Source: Lysobacterales bacterium
Lineage (GTDB): Bacteria; Pseudomonadota; Gammaproteobacteria; Xanthomonadales; Marinicellaceae
Length of the DNA: 64,000 nt
Direction: 5' to 3'
Assembly: GCA_026988115.1 (NCBI GenBank)
Contig: JALSLV010000111.1
Coordinates: 21,608-85,607, forward strand
The notes under the pieces are model-generated. The model saw only the letters and a list, made by a program, of their open reading frames with translations, did not search any database and was not told the origin of the DNA. Shown here in pieces: positions 17,255 to 26,454 of the stretch. The translations under genes were made by a program, and so were the position numbers. Numbering within the stretch: the stretch's first letter is position 1; the number at the start of each line of letters is the position of its first letter.

Positions 17255-19948
17255 TTATTCAAATCCATCTACAAACATTATTTCAGGTTGAATTAAAATA
17301 GCTACCCCATCTCCTGCCGCTCCTGCACTATTGTTGCTGGTTTGCGGATCAAATTCATCAGAATAAGTGGTGGCTACTAATCCAAAAGGTCCTTCTGAGT
17401 CAATTCTATAAACGAGTGTAATATTTTCAACTGAAAATGGCTCAAATTCACTGATAATACAAGTGACAGTAGAACATAAGTTACCAACTGCAAAACTAAG
17501 AGTTAAGTTTTGCGTAAATGCCCTAATATCAAAATTGTGTGCTAAATTGGGTCCACTATTTCTTGAATGCAATTGATACTCCACATCTTGTCCAACATAA
17601 TATGGACCTGGTGTAATTAGGTTCAAAGAAACAGCCACATCAGCAGATGCTACAATAGCGCTAGAGAATGTTGCCAAATTGTCTGTAATATTTGTATCCG
17701 ATTGTCCTGAAGTGACTAATATTGAATGAGTGAAAGTTTCACTTGATGAGGCAATAATTGGAGCAAAGTACTTTGCTGTAATGTGTCTTGTTGTGTTTGC
17801 TGCCATATCGGGTAACAGGCAGGGATAACCAATACTACAAAAATCTATTTCAATAAATTCTGCTCCACTAAATTCTGGCCATAACTTAATGTTGGAAGCT
17901 GGCTCATTACCAGTACTTATGGTTATATCAAACTCTAGATATTGATAAGAATGATAAGGTGGGGCTTGTAATAAAGTCATACTCACAGATATATCAGTAT
18001 CGGTAACTGCTCCATTATTTAATTGATTATCAAGATTGTTGTCTAAATTAATATCTGTTTGGGCTGAACTTACCGTTCCTTGTGCATCAAATTGAGATGC
18101 AGTGATTTGTGTTGAAACTGTTATTACTTTTGATGTGCTATTTCCTAGTGCATTAAAGAAACAATTTTGACCTGCAAAAGAGTCACAACCTGTAAAGTTG
18201 ATATTCGTTAAGTTGGTTGGATTAAAATGAAAACCAACACTTGTTGCTGTAGCAGAACCATAGTTAGTAACTGTTGCAAGGTATTTAACTGTTTGCCCTA
18301 TAAAATAAGGTGGGAATGTGATGGGGTGCATTTCAATGCCCAAGTCAGCTCCTGCAGTTAGTGGAGAGAATTCATAAAAGTCAGTGTTGTTGCTTGTTAT
18401 ATTGTCGGTAAAAGTAGAATCGCTTGTTGAGTTAATGTCTAATGTTATCGAGAAATTTGATTGTGAGCCAGATAAATTTAAGACAATAGGTATTTCTATT
18501 TCTTGTAATGGCTGTAAAACAGGGATTATACAAGGAAATGAGCTACAAAATAATGAATTGGTTGAATTAAAAAAAGCATTGTTAAGGGCTAAGTCAACTT
18601 TGACATCATCTGCCACTCGCAAGCTATTATTCGTAATAATCGCCCTGTAAATAATTTGTTGGCCTTTAACATAAGGTGGAGATTGTTCAATACTGTGGGT
18701 TATTTCTAAGTCAACAAACCCAGTTGCTTCATAGGCTCCAACATCACAAGATCCATCTCGGTCCTCACCTCTTTGGTCCGTTGGCAAACAAAAACTTGAG
18801 TCTCCAGCATTAATTGCAAGAGAGTCATGTCGTAGAGCCACTGTTTCAGTAAACCCGCCATTGTCTGCTAGAAATAATGGTTCATCTGGACCATTTAAAT
18901 TGATGAAGCCACCTCCTACACATGGGTGACTACTAACACTCATATTTTGAGATGCAAATATTATATTATCGGTAACTTGACAATAGTGATTAAATATAGA
19001 ATTTGTAACTGACGTAATGATAGAACTATAATCGATTAATATTGGAGCTGTAGTGGTTAAATGATTAATTTCAACTGTTGAAAAGTTATAGATATTTAGC
19101 ATCTTTTCAAATTGATTTACAGGTGACTTTACAATAGTTGAGTTTATTAATACCAAGTTAGATTGTTTTGCATATATGCCACTGTAAGTCTCTGTTATTA
19201 AACTTCTATCAAATATTAAACTTCCTGCATCAATATACATACTTGCACCTATATTATTGACAATCCATTCTTCATTACCTTCACCGCGATGCTTGCTTTT
19301 AGATTGATTTGATGCAAATTTGCTTTGGGTAATTTCAAGTGTTGAATTTTTAGCCCATATAGACCCTCCCTCAGAGTCAACCAATTCTATACGTGAATTA
19401 CTATAATATGCAGTATTATTCAAAAATCTAGTATTGGTAGCGAATAGTCTAGCATTGGTCATATAAATTCCACCACCGCGTGATGTGTTACTTTGATTAT
19501 TATCTATATATGAATCAAGCAGGGTAACTGTGGCATCAGTTATTTTCATCGCAGCACCACCACTAACAGCAATTACAGAGTTAAGCCAACCTTCTGTTAA
19601 CTGTACCCGCTGTAATGTTAAATTCGTTTCATTTCCAGTAACTTTCATAATGCGGTGATTATCATTTCCCCTAATGGTGAGTAATCCTGTAGAAGTTTGA
19701 GTACTAATTGTCATATCTGAACTAATCGTAGGTAAAGTTGAGCTAAGGGTAATATCCCAAAAATCCGGAGATATCAAAAAATCATATCCAGAACCCGCGG
19801 AGCAATTACCCCTGGGAGCATCTGCATTGGCGCTTCTTATTGCATCTTGCAAAGTACATCCATTGGGCCCAAAGTTAATGGTTGCAGCTTGGGTTGCTTG
19901 CAAAAAAAGCAATGCCAAAAAAGTTAATAAATATATTCTATTTTTCAT
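17255..19948 (-). CDS. secreted protein with CSLREA-like start, choice-of-anchor Q region, DUF11-like repeats and FxxGFE end
   Basis: An 897-residue protein. The signal peptide (LLTFLALLFLQATQAA) is followed by CTLQDAIRSANAD, the start of CSLREA-type domains. A right-handed beta-helix-like region with short hydrophobic rungs follows, then INAGDSSFC, DQRG and GSCDVGAYEA, the closing signature of choice-of-anchor Q domains. The second half has four to five DUF11-like beta-sandwich repeats (PPYxxGQxxxYxxxxTN). The end reads IMFVDGFE. It is the fourth gene of the operon. Related proteins are large secreted or surface proteins of unknown substrate. Confidence 0.82.
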   Translation of the reverse strand: MKNRIYLLTFLALLFLQATQAATINFGPNGCTLQDAIRSANADAPRGNCSAGSGYDFLISPDFWDITLSSTLPTISSDMTISTQTSTGLLTIRGNDNHRIMKVTGNETNLTLQRVQLTEGWLNSVIAVSGGAAMKITDATVTLLDSYIDNNQSNTSRGGGIYMTNARLFATNTRFLNNTAYYSNSRIELVDSEGGSIWAKNSTLEITQSKFASNQSKSKHRGEGNEEWIVNNIGASMYIDAGSLIFDRSLITETYSGIYAKQSNLVLINSTIVKSPVNQFEKMLNIYNFSTVEINHLTTTAPILIDYSSIITSVTNSIFNHYCQVTDNIIFASQNMSVSSHPCVGGGFINLNGPDEPLFLADNGGFTETVALRHDSLAINAGDSSFCLPTDQRGEDRDGSCDVGAYEATGFVDLEITHSIEQSPPYVKGQQIIYRAIITNNSLRVADDVKVDLALNNAFFNSTNSLFCSSFPCIIPVLQPLQEIEIPIVLNLSGSQSNFSITLDINSTSDSTFTDNITSNNTDFYEFSPLTAGADLGIEMHPITFPPYFIGQTVKYLATVTNYGSATATSVGFHFNPTNLTNINFTGCDSFAGQNCFFNALGNSTSKVITVSTQITASQFDAQGTVSSAQTDINLDNNLDNQLNNGAVTDTDISVSMTLLQAPPYHSYQYLEFDITISTGNEPASNIKLWPEFSGAEFIEIDFCSIGYPCLLPDMAANTTRHITAKYFAPIIASSSETFTHSILVTSGQSDTNITDNLATFSSAIVASADVAVSLNLITPGPYYVGQDVEYQLHSRNSGPNLAHNFDIRAFTQNLTLSFAVGNLCSTVTCIISEFEPFSVENITLVYRIDSEGPFGLVATTYSDEFDPQTSNNSAGAAGDGVAILIQPEIMFVDGFE

Positions 19949-19969
19949 TATGTTTCTCCGTTAATTCAA

Positions 19970-21517
19970 CTATTCAAAGCTATTTTCAAAGACAAAATCT
20001 GAGATATTATCAAACACATAGGCAGCTCCAGATTGTTCAGATAAATTATTATCAACACCATTGACTCCAGTACTACTGCCATCTTCATCTCTTGTTCCGA
20101 CAACAACTGAATTATTTGACAACGAGACTGACAAGCCAAAGTAGTCAAAAGCTCCCGTGTTAAATGGTTTTATATAGGTTTGCTGTTGCCAATTATTGTC
20201 TATAAAAGCAAAGACATAGGCAGCACCTGACTTGTTAGAAGAATTATTGTTTTCATCTCCATTAATGCCTGTAGCACTACTCCTCTCTCCACGTGCTGCG
20301 ACTACGATCACCTTATTTCCAACACTAACTGCTGAGCCAAAAAAATCATTGTCGCCAGAATTAGAAGCTTTCAAATACGCTTGTTGACTCCAAGTATTGT
20401 TGATTGCTTTTGTAAATACATATACAGCTCCAGAAGCATTCAAAGAGTTGTCGCTTTCATCGCCATTAACACCCGTGGCATTACTATCCTCATTAATCGA
20501 ACCAACTACGATGGTATTATTAATTACTGCAACATCTTTCCCAAAAGAGTCATCACTCTGCGAATTTGATGATTTTAAATATTCCTTAAAAACCCATGAC
20601 CCTCCATCTAACTGATAAACATATACAGCTCCTGAGTTTACAGCCGAGTTATTATTTTGGTTGCCTCCTATGCCCTGGGCGATACTATCTTCCTTAAATG
20701 CACCAACAACAAGCAAACCATCAGATAGTGCCAACGAAGAACCAAATTCATCATCAATATCAGTATTTGATGCTTTAATATAGTGAATGAATTCCCAGTT
20801 TCCAGAAATTAACTGATATAGATATACAGCCCCAGAATTACTGGCATCATTGTTAATTTGATTGCCATCGACACCAGTGGAGTCACTGTCTTCGCCTGTT
20901 GCACTAATAGCAATATAGTTACCATAAATAGCTACGGAATCGCCAAAATTATCACTGTTATCAGTATTTGATGCTTTGATATAGGCCGTTTGCATCCAAT
21001 CCCCAGCTATTCTATTGAAAACATAAACTGCACCAGAGGCCGACGCCAGGTCGTTGTTTTGATCACCGTCCACCAAGGTTGCATTACTGTCTTCAAGTCT
21101 TGCACCTATTACCATAGTATCTTGATATATAGCAACCGAATAGCCAAACCAATCATTGGTAGATGAATTTGAAGATTTTATATAAGAGTCAAAAACCCAG
21201 TTCCCATCAATCCGATTATAGATATAAACCGCACCAGAATTAACGGCAGCATTGTTCAACTGATCACCATTTACACCTGAAGAATTGCTGTCTTCAAGGT
21301 GCCCTCCAACAACCAAAGTATCCCCGAAAATAGCTACATCATTACCAAAATAATCAATACTATCAGTATTCGATGCTTTGATATACGCTTGTTGAGAACT
21401 TATGGCTATTTGATTTTCTATGTTTTGCCATTGTGTTTCATCAATACTTATTGAATTAGGTGCTGCGTTGAGAGTTTGTCCTATTAATATGATAACTATA
21501 AATAATAATTGTTTCAT
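19970..21517 (-). CDS. secreted seven-bladed FG-GAP (integrin-alpha-like) beta-propeller with FxxSFE end
   Basis: A 515-residue protein. The start was moved to ATG 21517, which has CAGGAA upstream and gives a clean signal peptide (MKQLLFIVIILIGQTLNAA). Seven repeats follow, each with K-x-SN-xxx-D-x-FG-xx-V-A, VVG/ISA, EDS-xx-TGVxG-xx-NN and SGAVYVY; seven is the number needed to close a propeller. The FG-GAP loop with aspartates is a calcium-binding type. It ends FVFENSFE, a variant of the tail shared by its operon neighbours. A 197-bp gap with a hairpin separates it from the gene upstream. Such propellers usually mediate binding at the cell surface. Confidence 0.86.
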   Translation of the reverse strand: MKQLLFIVIILIGQTLNAAPNSISIDETQWQNIENQIAISSQQAYIKASNTDSIDYFGNDVAIFGDTLVVGGHLEDSNSSGVNGDQLNNAAVNSGAVYIYNRIDGNWVFDSYIKSSNSSTNDWFGYSVAIYQDTMVIGARLEDSNATLVDGDQNNDLASASGAVYVFNRIAGDWMQTAYIKASNTDNSDNFGDSVAIYGNYIAISATGEDSDSTGVDGNQINNDASNSGAVYLYQLISGNWEFIHYIKASNTDIDDEFGSSLALSDGLLVVGAFKEDSIAQGIGGNQNNNSAVNSGAVYVYQLDGGSWVFKEYLKSSNSQSDDSFGKDVAVINNTIVVGSINEDSNATGVNGDESDNSLNASGAVYVFTKAINNTWSQQAYLKASNSGDNDFFGSAVSVGNKVIVVAARGERSSATGINGDENNNSSNKSGAAYVFAFIDNNWQQQTYIKPFNTGAFDYFGLSVSLSNNSVVVGTRDEDGSSTGVNGVDNNLSEQSGAAYVFDNISDFVFENSFE

Positions 21518-21667
21518 TTTTATTCCTGTTTTACGTGTGTTGTAAAATATAATTTTGGCATTATTCAAAACTACCAATAATGAGACTGGCAATGATGAAT
21601 ACACTGCTCCTGTTGTGTGAAATTTTATAAATCATCTTCATCAATCATCTGTATCAATGAGGGTTTA

Positions 21668-21700
21668 GCCACAGGACTTAAGTATCTAGAGTTCTGTGGC
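21668..21700 (-). terminator. hairpin inside the secreted-protein operon
   Basis: GCCACAG-ACT and AGT-CTGTGGC arms (one bulge on each side) lie 15 bp after the 411-residue gene. A T-run precedes the hairpin in the minus-strand direction and none follows it, so it is more likely an mRNA processing or stability element, or a leaky attenuator, than a true terminator. Confidence 0.4.
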
Positions 21701-21714
21701 AAAAAAATATCTCT

Positions 21715-22950
21715 TTAATATATTAAGACCATAATTGGACCACTTGAAACTGCACCAGTAGAGGAAGTAAAGCGGTTACATAATAATTTCTTAGAATTAG
21801 TTGCATGGAAGCCACAAGATACAGCTCTATTTCCAGTGGCAGATCTTGCTGAGGCTTGAAAATAGCGTGTATTAATATCTGTAGGAAATGTTATGGTGCA
21901 TGTTCCTGCTCCTGATGAAGATATAGTAATTCCACCTGGAGGGCTTGCTATTCCAGTATAAGAAGATAAAATACTAGGTGAAGAACCGCAACCCGCAGAT
22001 ACCATATATTTCATCATTCCATTGGCATTGGCAAAAGAGGTGACATTTGTACCAATGTAAGTTGTACTCGAGTTAACTCTGAATTTTGTATTACCATCAA
22101 TGCGAAATTGTACTGCATCCTGAGCTCCTTGTGCTTCAACTTGTAATTTCGCACCTGGAGTTACATTATCACCAATACCAACGTTACCATCAGCATTTAT
22201 TGAAAATTTCTTTTGAAAGCCAACATCGACTCTAAAAGGATCATTCCCAATAACTGAATTCAGATGTAATCTTGCTTGAGGGTTAACAATTCTTATGCCA
22301 ACATCGCCATTACTTTTGATACGAAACATCCCAACCCCTGTGCTGTCAGTGACTTCTACAGGGTCTATAGCGGCATTGCTTTGTTTTACTTGGAAACTAA
22401 AACCAGAATTGACTACACCAATCCCAACTTTTCCTATATAACTTATGCTCGATCCATTGTTTGTCCACGGTGTGTTAATACTTAAAGCACTAGCGACCCA
22501 ATTGCTGCCATCAAACTGCAAGACATCATTGGCGTTAGCGCCATTAGGAGCAAGAAATTCTGCTTGCACAGCATAAGGGACAGCATTTATTCGTTGACGT
22601 GGTGGATTTAGGGATGTATAGGATGAAATGCCAATGATGCTAGCAGCTTGCCTAAATGAGACTGATAGCCACAAATCATCTCCATCAAAATTCATATTGC
22701 CAAAATCCAACTCTTGAATCGTAAATAAACCATTAGTTACCTGAACATCAAACACTTCCAGTGCATTATTAACTTGACCTGTATTTTCTGGATGAAGCCC
22801 GAAAAAGATATCATATAATCCATTAGCAGGAACACCGCCATCCGTTAAAAATCCTTGATAAGTAAATGCTGAACCTACTGGTGCTGCCTGACTTTTGATT
22901 GAGTAAAGTCCTAGACTTAGAATGAGTATTGCTATTATTAAGTTTTTCAT
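21715..22950 (-). CDS. secreted protein of the TYQGxLxxxGxPANGxYDxxF family
   Basis: A 411-residue protein. The signal peptide (MKNLIIAILILSLGLYS) ends at SQAA. The opening FTYQGFLTDGGVPANGLYDIFF, followed by GLFT, LDFG, LWLSVSFR and PRQRINAVPYA-QAEFL, is a pattern I know from secreted proteins in planctomycetes and marine gammaproteobacteria, where it precedes tail-fibre-like repeats. Short repeats resembling phage tail-fibre rungs (NGDVGIRI, DGNVGIGD) follow. Unlike its four neighbours it lacks the FxxGFE end and stops with a hydrophobic VLIY. It is the second gene of the operon, 15 bp after the small first gene. Function unknown. Confidence 0.75.
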   Translation of the reverse strand: MKNLIIAILILSLGLYSIKSQAAPVGSAFTYQGFLTDGGVPANGLYDIFFGLHPENTGQVNNALEVFDVQVTNGLFTIQELDFGNMNFDGDDLWLSVSFRQAASIIGISSYTSLNPPRQRINAVPYAVQAEFLAPNGANANDVLQFDGSNWVASALSINTPWTNNGSSISYIGKVGIGVVNSGFSFQVKQSNAAIDPVEVTDSTGVGMFRIKSNGDVGIRIVNPQARLHLNSVIGNDPFRVDVGFQKKFSINADGNVGIGDNVTPGAKLQVEAQGAQDAVQFRIDGNTKFRVNSSTTYIGTNVTSFANANGMMKYMVSAGCGSSPSILSSYTGIASPPGGITISSSGAGTCTITFPTDINTRYFQASARSATGNRAVSCGFHATNSKKLLCNRFTSSTGAVSSGPIMVLIY

Positions 22951-22965
22951 GTGATTCTCCCCTGG

Positions 22966-23265
22966 TTATTCAAAACCGTTTGTAAAAATTAGTTCATTAG
23001 GTGTGTTTGTTGATTGTGACCAAAACCCACCTGTTAAAGTGTAACTTCCTCCATTCATGGCATTACTGGCATCAACTTGCCCAATGCTGGAAGAAAGCTG
23101 ATAGCTTCCTCCAGTCATTGTTGAGCCACCACTATTTATGGTGTACTTCTCTAGTGCAAATTGAGCAATAACTTGGCTGGATACCATGAATAGCACTAAT
23201 AAGAGTATTTCTTTTTTAACCCTCATGCCTTTTTTTAAACTATCTGTGTAGTTTTGTTTTTTCAT
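22966..23265 (-). CDS. small secreted protein with FxxGFE end, first gene of the operon
   Basis: A 99-residue protein. The signal segment is at about residues 17-35 (ILLLVLFMVSSQVIAQ). The mature part carries two similar glycine-rich units, SGG-STMTGGSYQLSSSIGQ and MNGGSYTLTGGFWSQ, a motif frequent near the ends of large secreted proteins in many phyla. It closes with NELIFTNGFE. GGGGAAAA precedes the ATG at ribosome-site distance. The mature chain is barely more than one linker and the tail motif, which makes it a useful minimal example of the family. Confidence 0.75.
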   Translation of the reverse strand: MKKQNYTDSLKKGMRVKKEILLLVLFMVSSQVIAQFALEKYTINSGGSTMTGGSYQLSSSIGQVDASNAMNGGSYTLTGGFWSQSTNTPNELIFTNGFE

Positions 23266-23299
23266 TATGTTTTCCCCATAATTCTGTATGTGTGCCTTA

Positions 23300-23387
23300 A
23301 GTGTAGGGAATTAGGAAATTGGAGTTCTGAAAAAGTTATGAAAAATTTCTGAATTTTTTAAAAAAGTCATGAATTAATTCTGACTGA
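23300..23387 (-). promoter_or_regulatory. promoter of the secreted-protein operon, phased TCAG/TCAT repeats
   Basis: On the minus strand, TCAGAA or TCATxAC units start at 23387, 23383, 23372, 23352, 23341 and 23330. The last three are exactly 11 bp apart, as are 23383 and 23372. TACACT (23305-23300) follows 25 bp after the start of the last repeat. Between repeat and -10 box, AAT-TCCTA-TT is shared with the promoter at 8097-8128. The leader to ATG 23265 is about 28 nt. Confidence 0.6.
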
Positions 23388-23479
23388 AATATGACTAAGG
23401 ACGATAAAAACCTTTGATTACAAGGCTTTTGTAATAAATGTTTAGTAAAATAAATTTAAATATTTTTTTTGAAAAAAAA

Positions 23480-24577
23480 CTAAACGGATGCGATATTGGC
23501 TAAATATTTCTTTACTAAAGCAGAATAATTGCCTTTATCCACCAAAAAAGCATCGTGTCCTTGGATGGAATTGGTTATTTTAAGCTCTGTTAGGCACACT
23601 TTTTGATTGAAAAGTGTGGCAATTTCTTTTTGTTGCTCGGGTGGGAATAAAAAATCTGTTTTTGCACCAATTACTAAAGCGGAGTCCATTTGTACTTTTT
23701 CAAATGGATTGTGGAGGTCGGTGTGATGAAAATCAAAAGCATCAAACCAATCCATTGCACGAGATAAGTAAATATAACTGACGGGATCAAATTGATGAAC
23801 AAATTTTTCGGCATGGTACTCTAAATAACTTTCGACAGGAAACTCAATACCAAAGGGTTTGTTTGGGCGTTGTCGCAATGAGCGTGGGAAACGTTCTTTC
23901 CATTCTTGAGCAGAGCGGTAAGATAACATGCCTATTTTTCGGGCTTGTTTCATTCCTTGAGTGGGCCATTGTTCGCTGGAATAATTGCCATTCTGGAAAT
24001 TGACATCATTGAGTATTGCCTCGCGTTGTAAAGAACGAATAGCAGTACTAAAGGGTTCTGAATAACACCCTGCTGCAATATTAATCATGTGTTTAGTGGC
24101 TTTTGGGTGTTGCAGGATTAATGCCAGTGCACTCATGCCACCCATGGATGGACCCACAACACATGCCAATTGTTTAATGCCAAGTGCTTGCACCACTTCA
24201 AAAGAGGAGTTGGCAATGTCTTCTAAGGTTAATTCTGGAAATGTGAATTTATAGGGTTGTTTTGTTATTGGTTCGGGCGAACAAGGTCCAGTAGAACCTT
24301 TGCACGAACCCAAAGAACTTACGCATATAACAAACCATTTACTGGTATCAATGGCTTTTCCTACACCTAGCATGTATTCCCACCAACCATCTAAGTCACT
24401 TTCATCGTGACTGGCAGCATGAGAATCAGCCGACAAACCCGTTAAAATCAAAATCGCGTTGTCTTTTTTCTCATTTAACTCACCCCATGTTTCATAAGCA
24501 AGGGTTGCTCCATCAAGGATTGCTCCATGTCGCATGGTAAAGTTATTTAGCTTGTATAGGTTTAAATGACGTGCCAT
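23480..24577 (-). CDS. metX: MetX-family O-acyltransferase (homoserine or serine)
   Basis: A 365-residue alpha/beta hydrolase. The nucleophile elbow GPSMGG has Ser144, the acid lies in GAKTDFLFP and the histidine in GHDAFLVD, so the triad is complete. MetX enzymes acylate homoserine for methionine synthesis. The wording of several blocks here (GLSADSHAASHDESD-GWWE, SLGSCKGSTGP, FDPVSYIYLSRAMDWFD) matches what I recall of the Xanthomonadales members shown to be serine O-succinyltransferases feeding cysteine synthesis. Which substrate is used cannot be decided from sequence alone. It stands alone; a terminator separates it from the ABC operon upstream. Confidence 0.85.
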   Translation of the reverse strand: MARHLNLYKLNNFTMRHGAILDGATLAYETWGELNEKKDNAILILTGLSADSHAASHDESDLDGWWEYMLGVGKAIDTSKWFVICVSSLGSCKGSTGPCSPEPITKQPYKFTFPELTLEDIANSSFEVVQALGIKQLACVVGPSMGGMSALALILQHPKATKHMINIAAGCYSEPFSTAIRSLQREAILNDVNFQNGNYSSEQWPTQGMKQARKIGMLSYRSAQEWKERFPRSLRQRPNKPFGIEFPVESYLEYHAEKFVHQFDPVSYIYLSRAMDWFDAFDFHHTDLHNPFEKVQMDSALVIGAKTDFLFPPEQQKEIATLFNQKVCLTELKITNSIQGHDAFLVDKGNYSALVKKYLANIASV

Positions 24578-24594
24578 AAATTTATTCTCAAATA

Positions 24595-24619
24595 AAAAAG
24601 CGACTATGAGTCGCTTTTT
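24595..24619 (-). terminator. terminator of the ABC transporter operon
   Basis: AAAAAGCGAC-TATGA-GTCGCTTTTT has a 10-bp stem with A and T runs at its base and works in either direction. It sits 25 bp after the permease stop. Confidence 0.85.
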
Positions 24620-24643
24620 AATAGGTCACCATTCTAAATCAAA

Positions 24644-25597
24644 TTAGGTTGTATTTCTATACCTTCTTACCCAAATTGATAGCGCAATGAAAACAGCAGC
24701 AAAAATAATGCCGTAAATTATTTCCACATGCATGATAGAAGCTTTTAAGTTGGAAGCTATGTCATTAAGGCTCATGCCATTATCGCCTAGACTGATGTGG
24801 TGGACTCCGTTGCTAACACTTGAACCATAAGGAAGAGCTGCAAACATAAAGTATTTGGCAGGCCACTTAAACATATCCACTTGAACAAAGTTCATGCGAG
24901 TCACCACATTTAAGAAGTACCAGGCAACGGCGACCAGTAATGGAATAAAGATAGCAAACAAGAATGGTCTGCGTTTGGACCATGATGAACTAAACATCAG
25001 CCAGCCATAGATTGGCAATGCCCATAACATTTGCGTTAAAGCCCCCATCAACATGATTAGGGTGATTTTACCAATGTTGGCTGGAACCCACACTAGAGAC
25101 CAGGGATTTTGACCGTGAAACAGTAACAGAATACTGGTTAAGACCAAATTGGCTATGCTGTATAAAACAAAAATAGCGGTAAAGACCAATGGCACAAATA
25201 TCATAGCAGTTATTAATTTAGATAAGACTGTCTCAGAATCAGAAATGGGTAAGGATTTCCAAAACTGGATGCTGCCATCTTTTCTGTCATCAAAAAGAGA
25301 GCCTAAGATAAAGAAAAACAAGACAATATATAAGACAAACAAGAATAAGGTTGAAGTTGAAATAAGTTGCACATCCCAAAAAGTGCTCAGTTGTGTTTCA
25401 GATAATTTGTGCAATTCATTAATGCCTTTATCGACAAACTCTGTAGAGCCAGTCTTGCTCGCAAACACTAAACCAATTATGTAACCAATAATGGCTATCA
25501 CCAGTAAAACAATGCTTATTATTATTGGTGTTTTGATAAAAGCACCGCGGTGTTCCCAAAACTCACGTCTGATTAACGCTTTGAAATTCTTAATCAT
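24644..25597 (-). CDS. ABC-2 type transporter permease
   Basis: A 317-residue membrane protein with six hydrophobic segments. The first follows FKALIRREFWEHRGAF, and a long extracytoplasmic loop after it contains the KSLPISDSETVLSKL coupling region typical of ABC-2 permeases. It overlaps the ATPase gene by 4 nt (ATGA). As the last gene of a regulator-ATPase-permease operon controlled by a YtrA-like repressor, it probably exports a lipid-like or antimicrobial compound. The substrate is unknown. Confidence 0.88.
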   Translation of the reverse strand: MIKNFKALIRREFWEHRGAFIKTPIIISIVLLVIAIIGYIIGLVFASKTGSTEFVDKGINELHKLSETQLSTFWDVQLISTSTLFLFVLYIVLFFFILGSLFDDRKDGSIQFWKSLPISDSETVLSKLITAMIFVPLVFTAIFVLYSIANLVLTSILLLFHGQNPWSLVWVPANIGKITLIMLMGALTQMLWALPIYGWLMFSSSWSKRRPFLFAIFIPLLVAVAWYFLNVVTRMNFVQVDMFKWPAKYFMFAALPYGSSVSNGVHHISLGDNGMSLNDIASNLKASIMHVEIIYGIIFAAVFIALSIWVRRYRNTT

Positions 25598-26454
25598 GCT
25601 GCATCCTCCTCTTTTAACATGGCAACAAATAAATCGGCAACCCCTGGTCGTTGCACCTCACCTAGCGCTTCTAGTTCTCCTCGATTGGGGTGTTTAAATA
25701 ACATCACGTGTTTGCCAAAGACTTTACGTGATTGCAAAGGCTTAAATGACATGGCGTCGTCGTAATTTTCTGATGAAACCATCACCTCAAAATACTCTTC
25801 GGTTAATTCTTCCATGTTGGCATCAAGGACGATTTCACCGTCTTTGATAAACAATAAATCTGTTAAGATGTGTTCGATTTCTTCTACTTGATGGGTGGTA
25901 ATAATAATGGTGCGTTCGTTATCAAAATAATCGTTAAGTAAATTATCGTAAAAATCTTTGCGGTAAATAATATCCAAGCCTAAAGTTGGCTCATCTAAGA
26001 CGAGTAATTTAGCTTCAATTGACATCACAATAGCAAGATGCAGTTGAACCACCATGCCTTTAGACATGGATTTTACTTTTTGTTTGGCCCCTAATTTGGT
26101 TTTTTTCAAAAAGGATTCGGCTTTAGTGCGCGAAAACTTTGGGTGCGTTTGTTCGACAAAATCAAGCACTTCATTAACCTTAATCCAATCGGGCAAAACA
26201 GCGACATCGGCAATAAAACAAATGTCTTCCATTAATTTGGCTCGATCTTTGAATGGACTAATACCCATCACTTCTAAATCACCATCATAGGCTGTTAAAC
26301 CAAGCAATGATTTGAGCAGTGTCGTTTTGCCTGCACCATTTGGGCCAATGAGCCCCACTATTTTACCTTTACCAATGGTCAGGTTGATGTTTTTTAAGGC
26401 TTGAAACTTGCCATAACTTTTGGATAAGTTTGTGGCTTTAATAATTTGAGTCAT
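25594..26454 (-). CDS. ABC transporter ATP-binding protein
   Basis: A 286-residue protein. Walker A is GPNGAGKTT (residues 36-44), the Walker B region is LLVLDEPTLGLD and the switch histidine is in TTHQVEE. The signature motif is MSKGM, not LSGGQ, as usual for the YtrB-like export ATPases found with GntR/YtrA repressors. It overlaps the regulator by 4 nt and the permease by 4 nt, so the three proteins are made together. The C-terminal ~70 residues form an extra regulatory domain. Confidence 0.93.
   Translation of the reverse strand: MTQIIKATNLSKSYGKFQALKNINLTIGKGKIVGLIGPNGAGKTTLLKSLLGLTAYDGDLEVMGISPFKDRAKLMEDICFIADVAVLPDWIKVNEVLDFVEQTHPKFSRTKAESFLKKTKLGAKQKVKSMSKGMVVQLHLAIVMSIEAKLLVLDEPTLGLDIIYRKDFYDNLLNDYFDNERTIIITTHQVEEIEHILTDLLFIKDGEIVLDANMEELTEEYFEVMVSSENYDDAMSFKPLQSRKVFGKHVMLFKHPNRGELEALGEVQRPGVADLFVAMLKEEDAA

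Noticed and set aside
21555..21600. minus-strand frame ending in GSFE-stop in the gap before the FG-GAP gene
   Set aside because: It resembles the FxxGFE tail, but lies in an intergenic stretch without start or signal peptide; a chance match or the end of a deleted gene cannot be separated.
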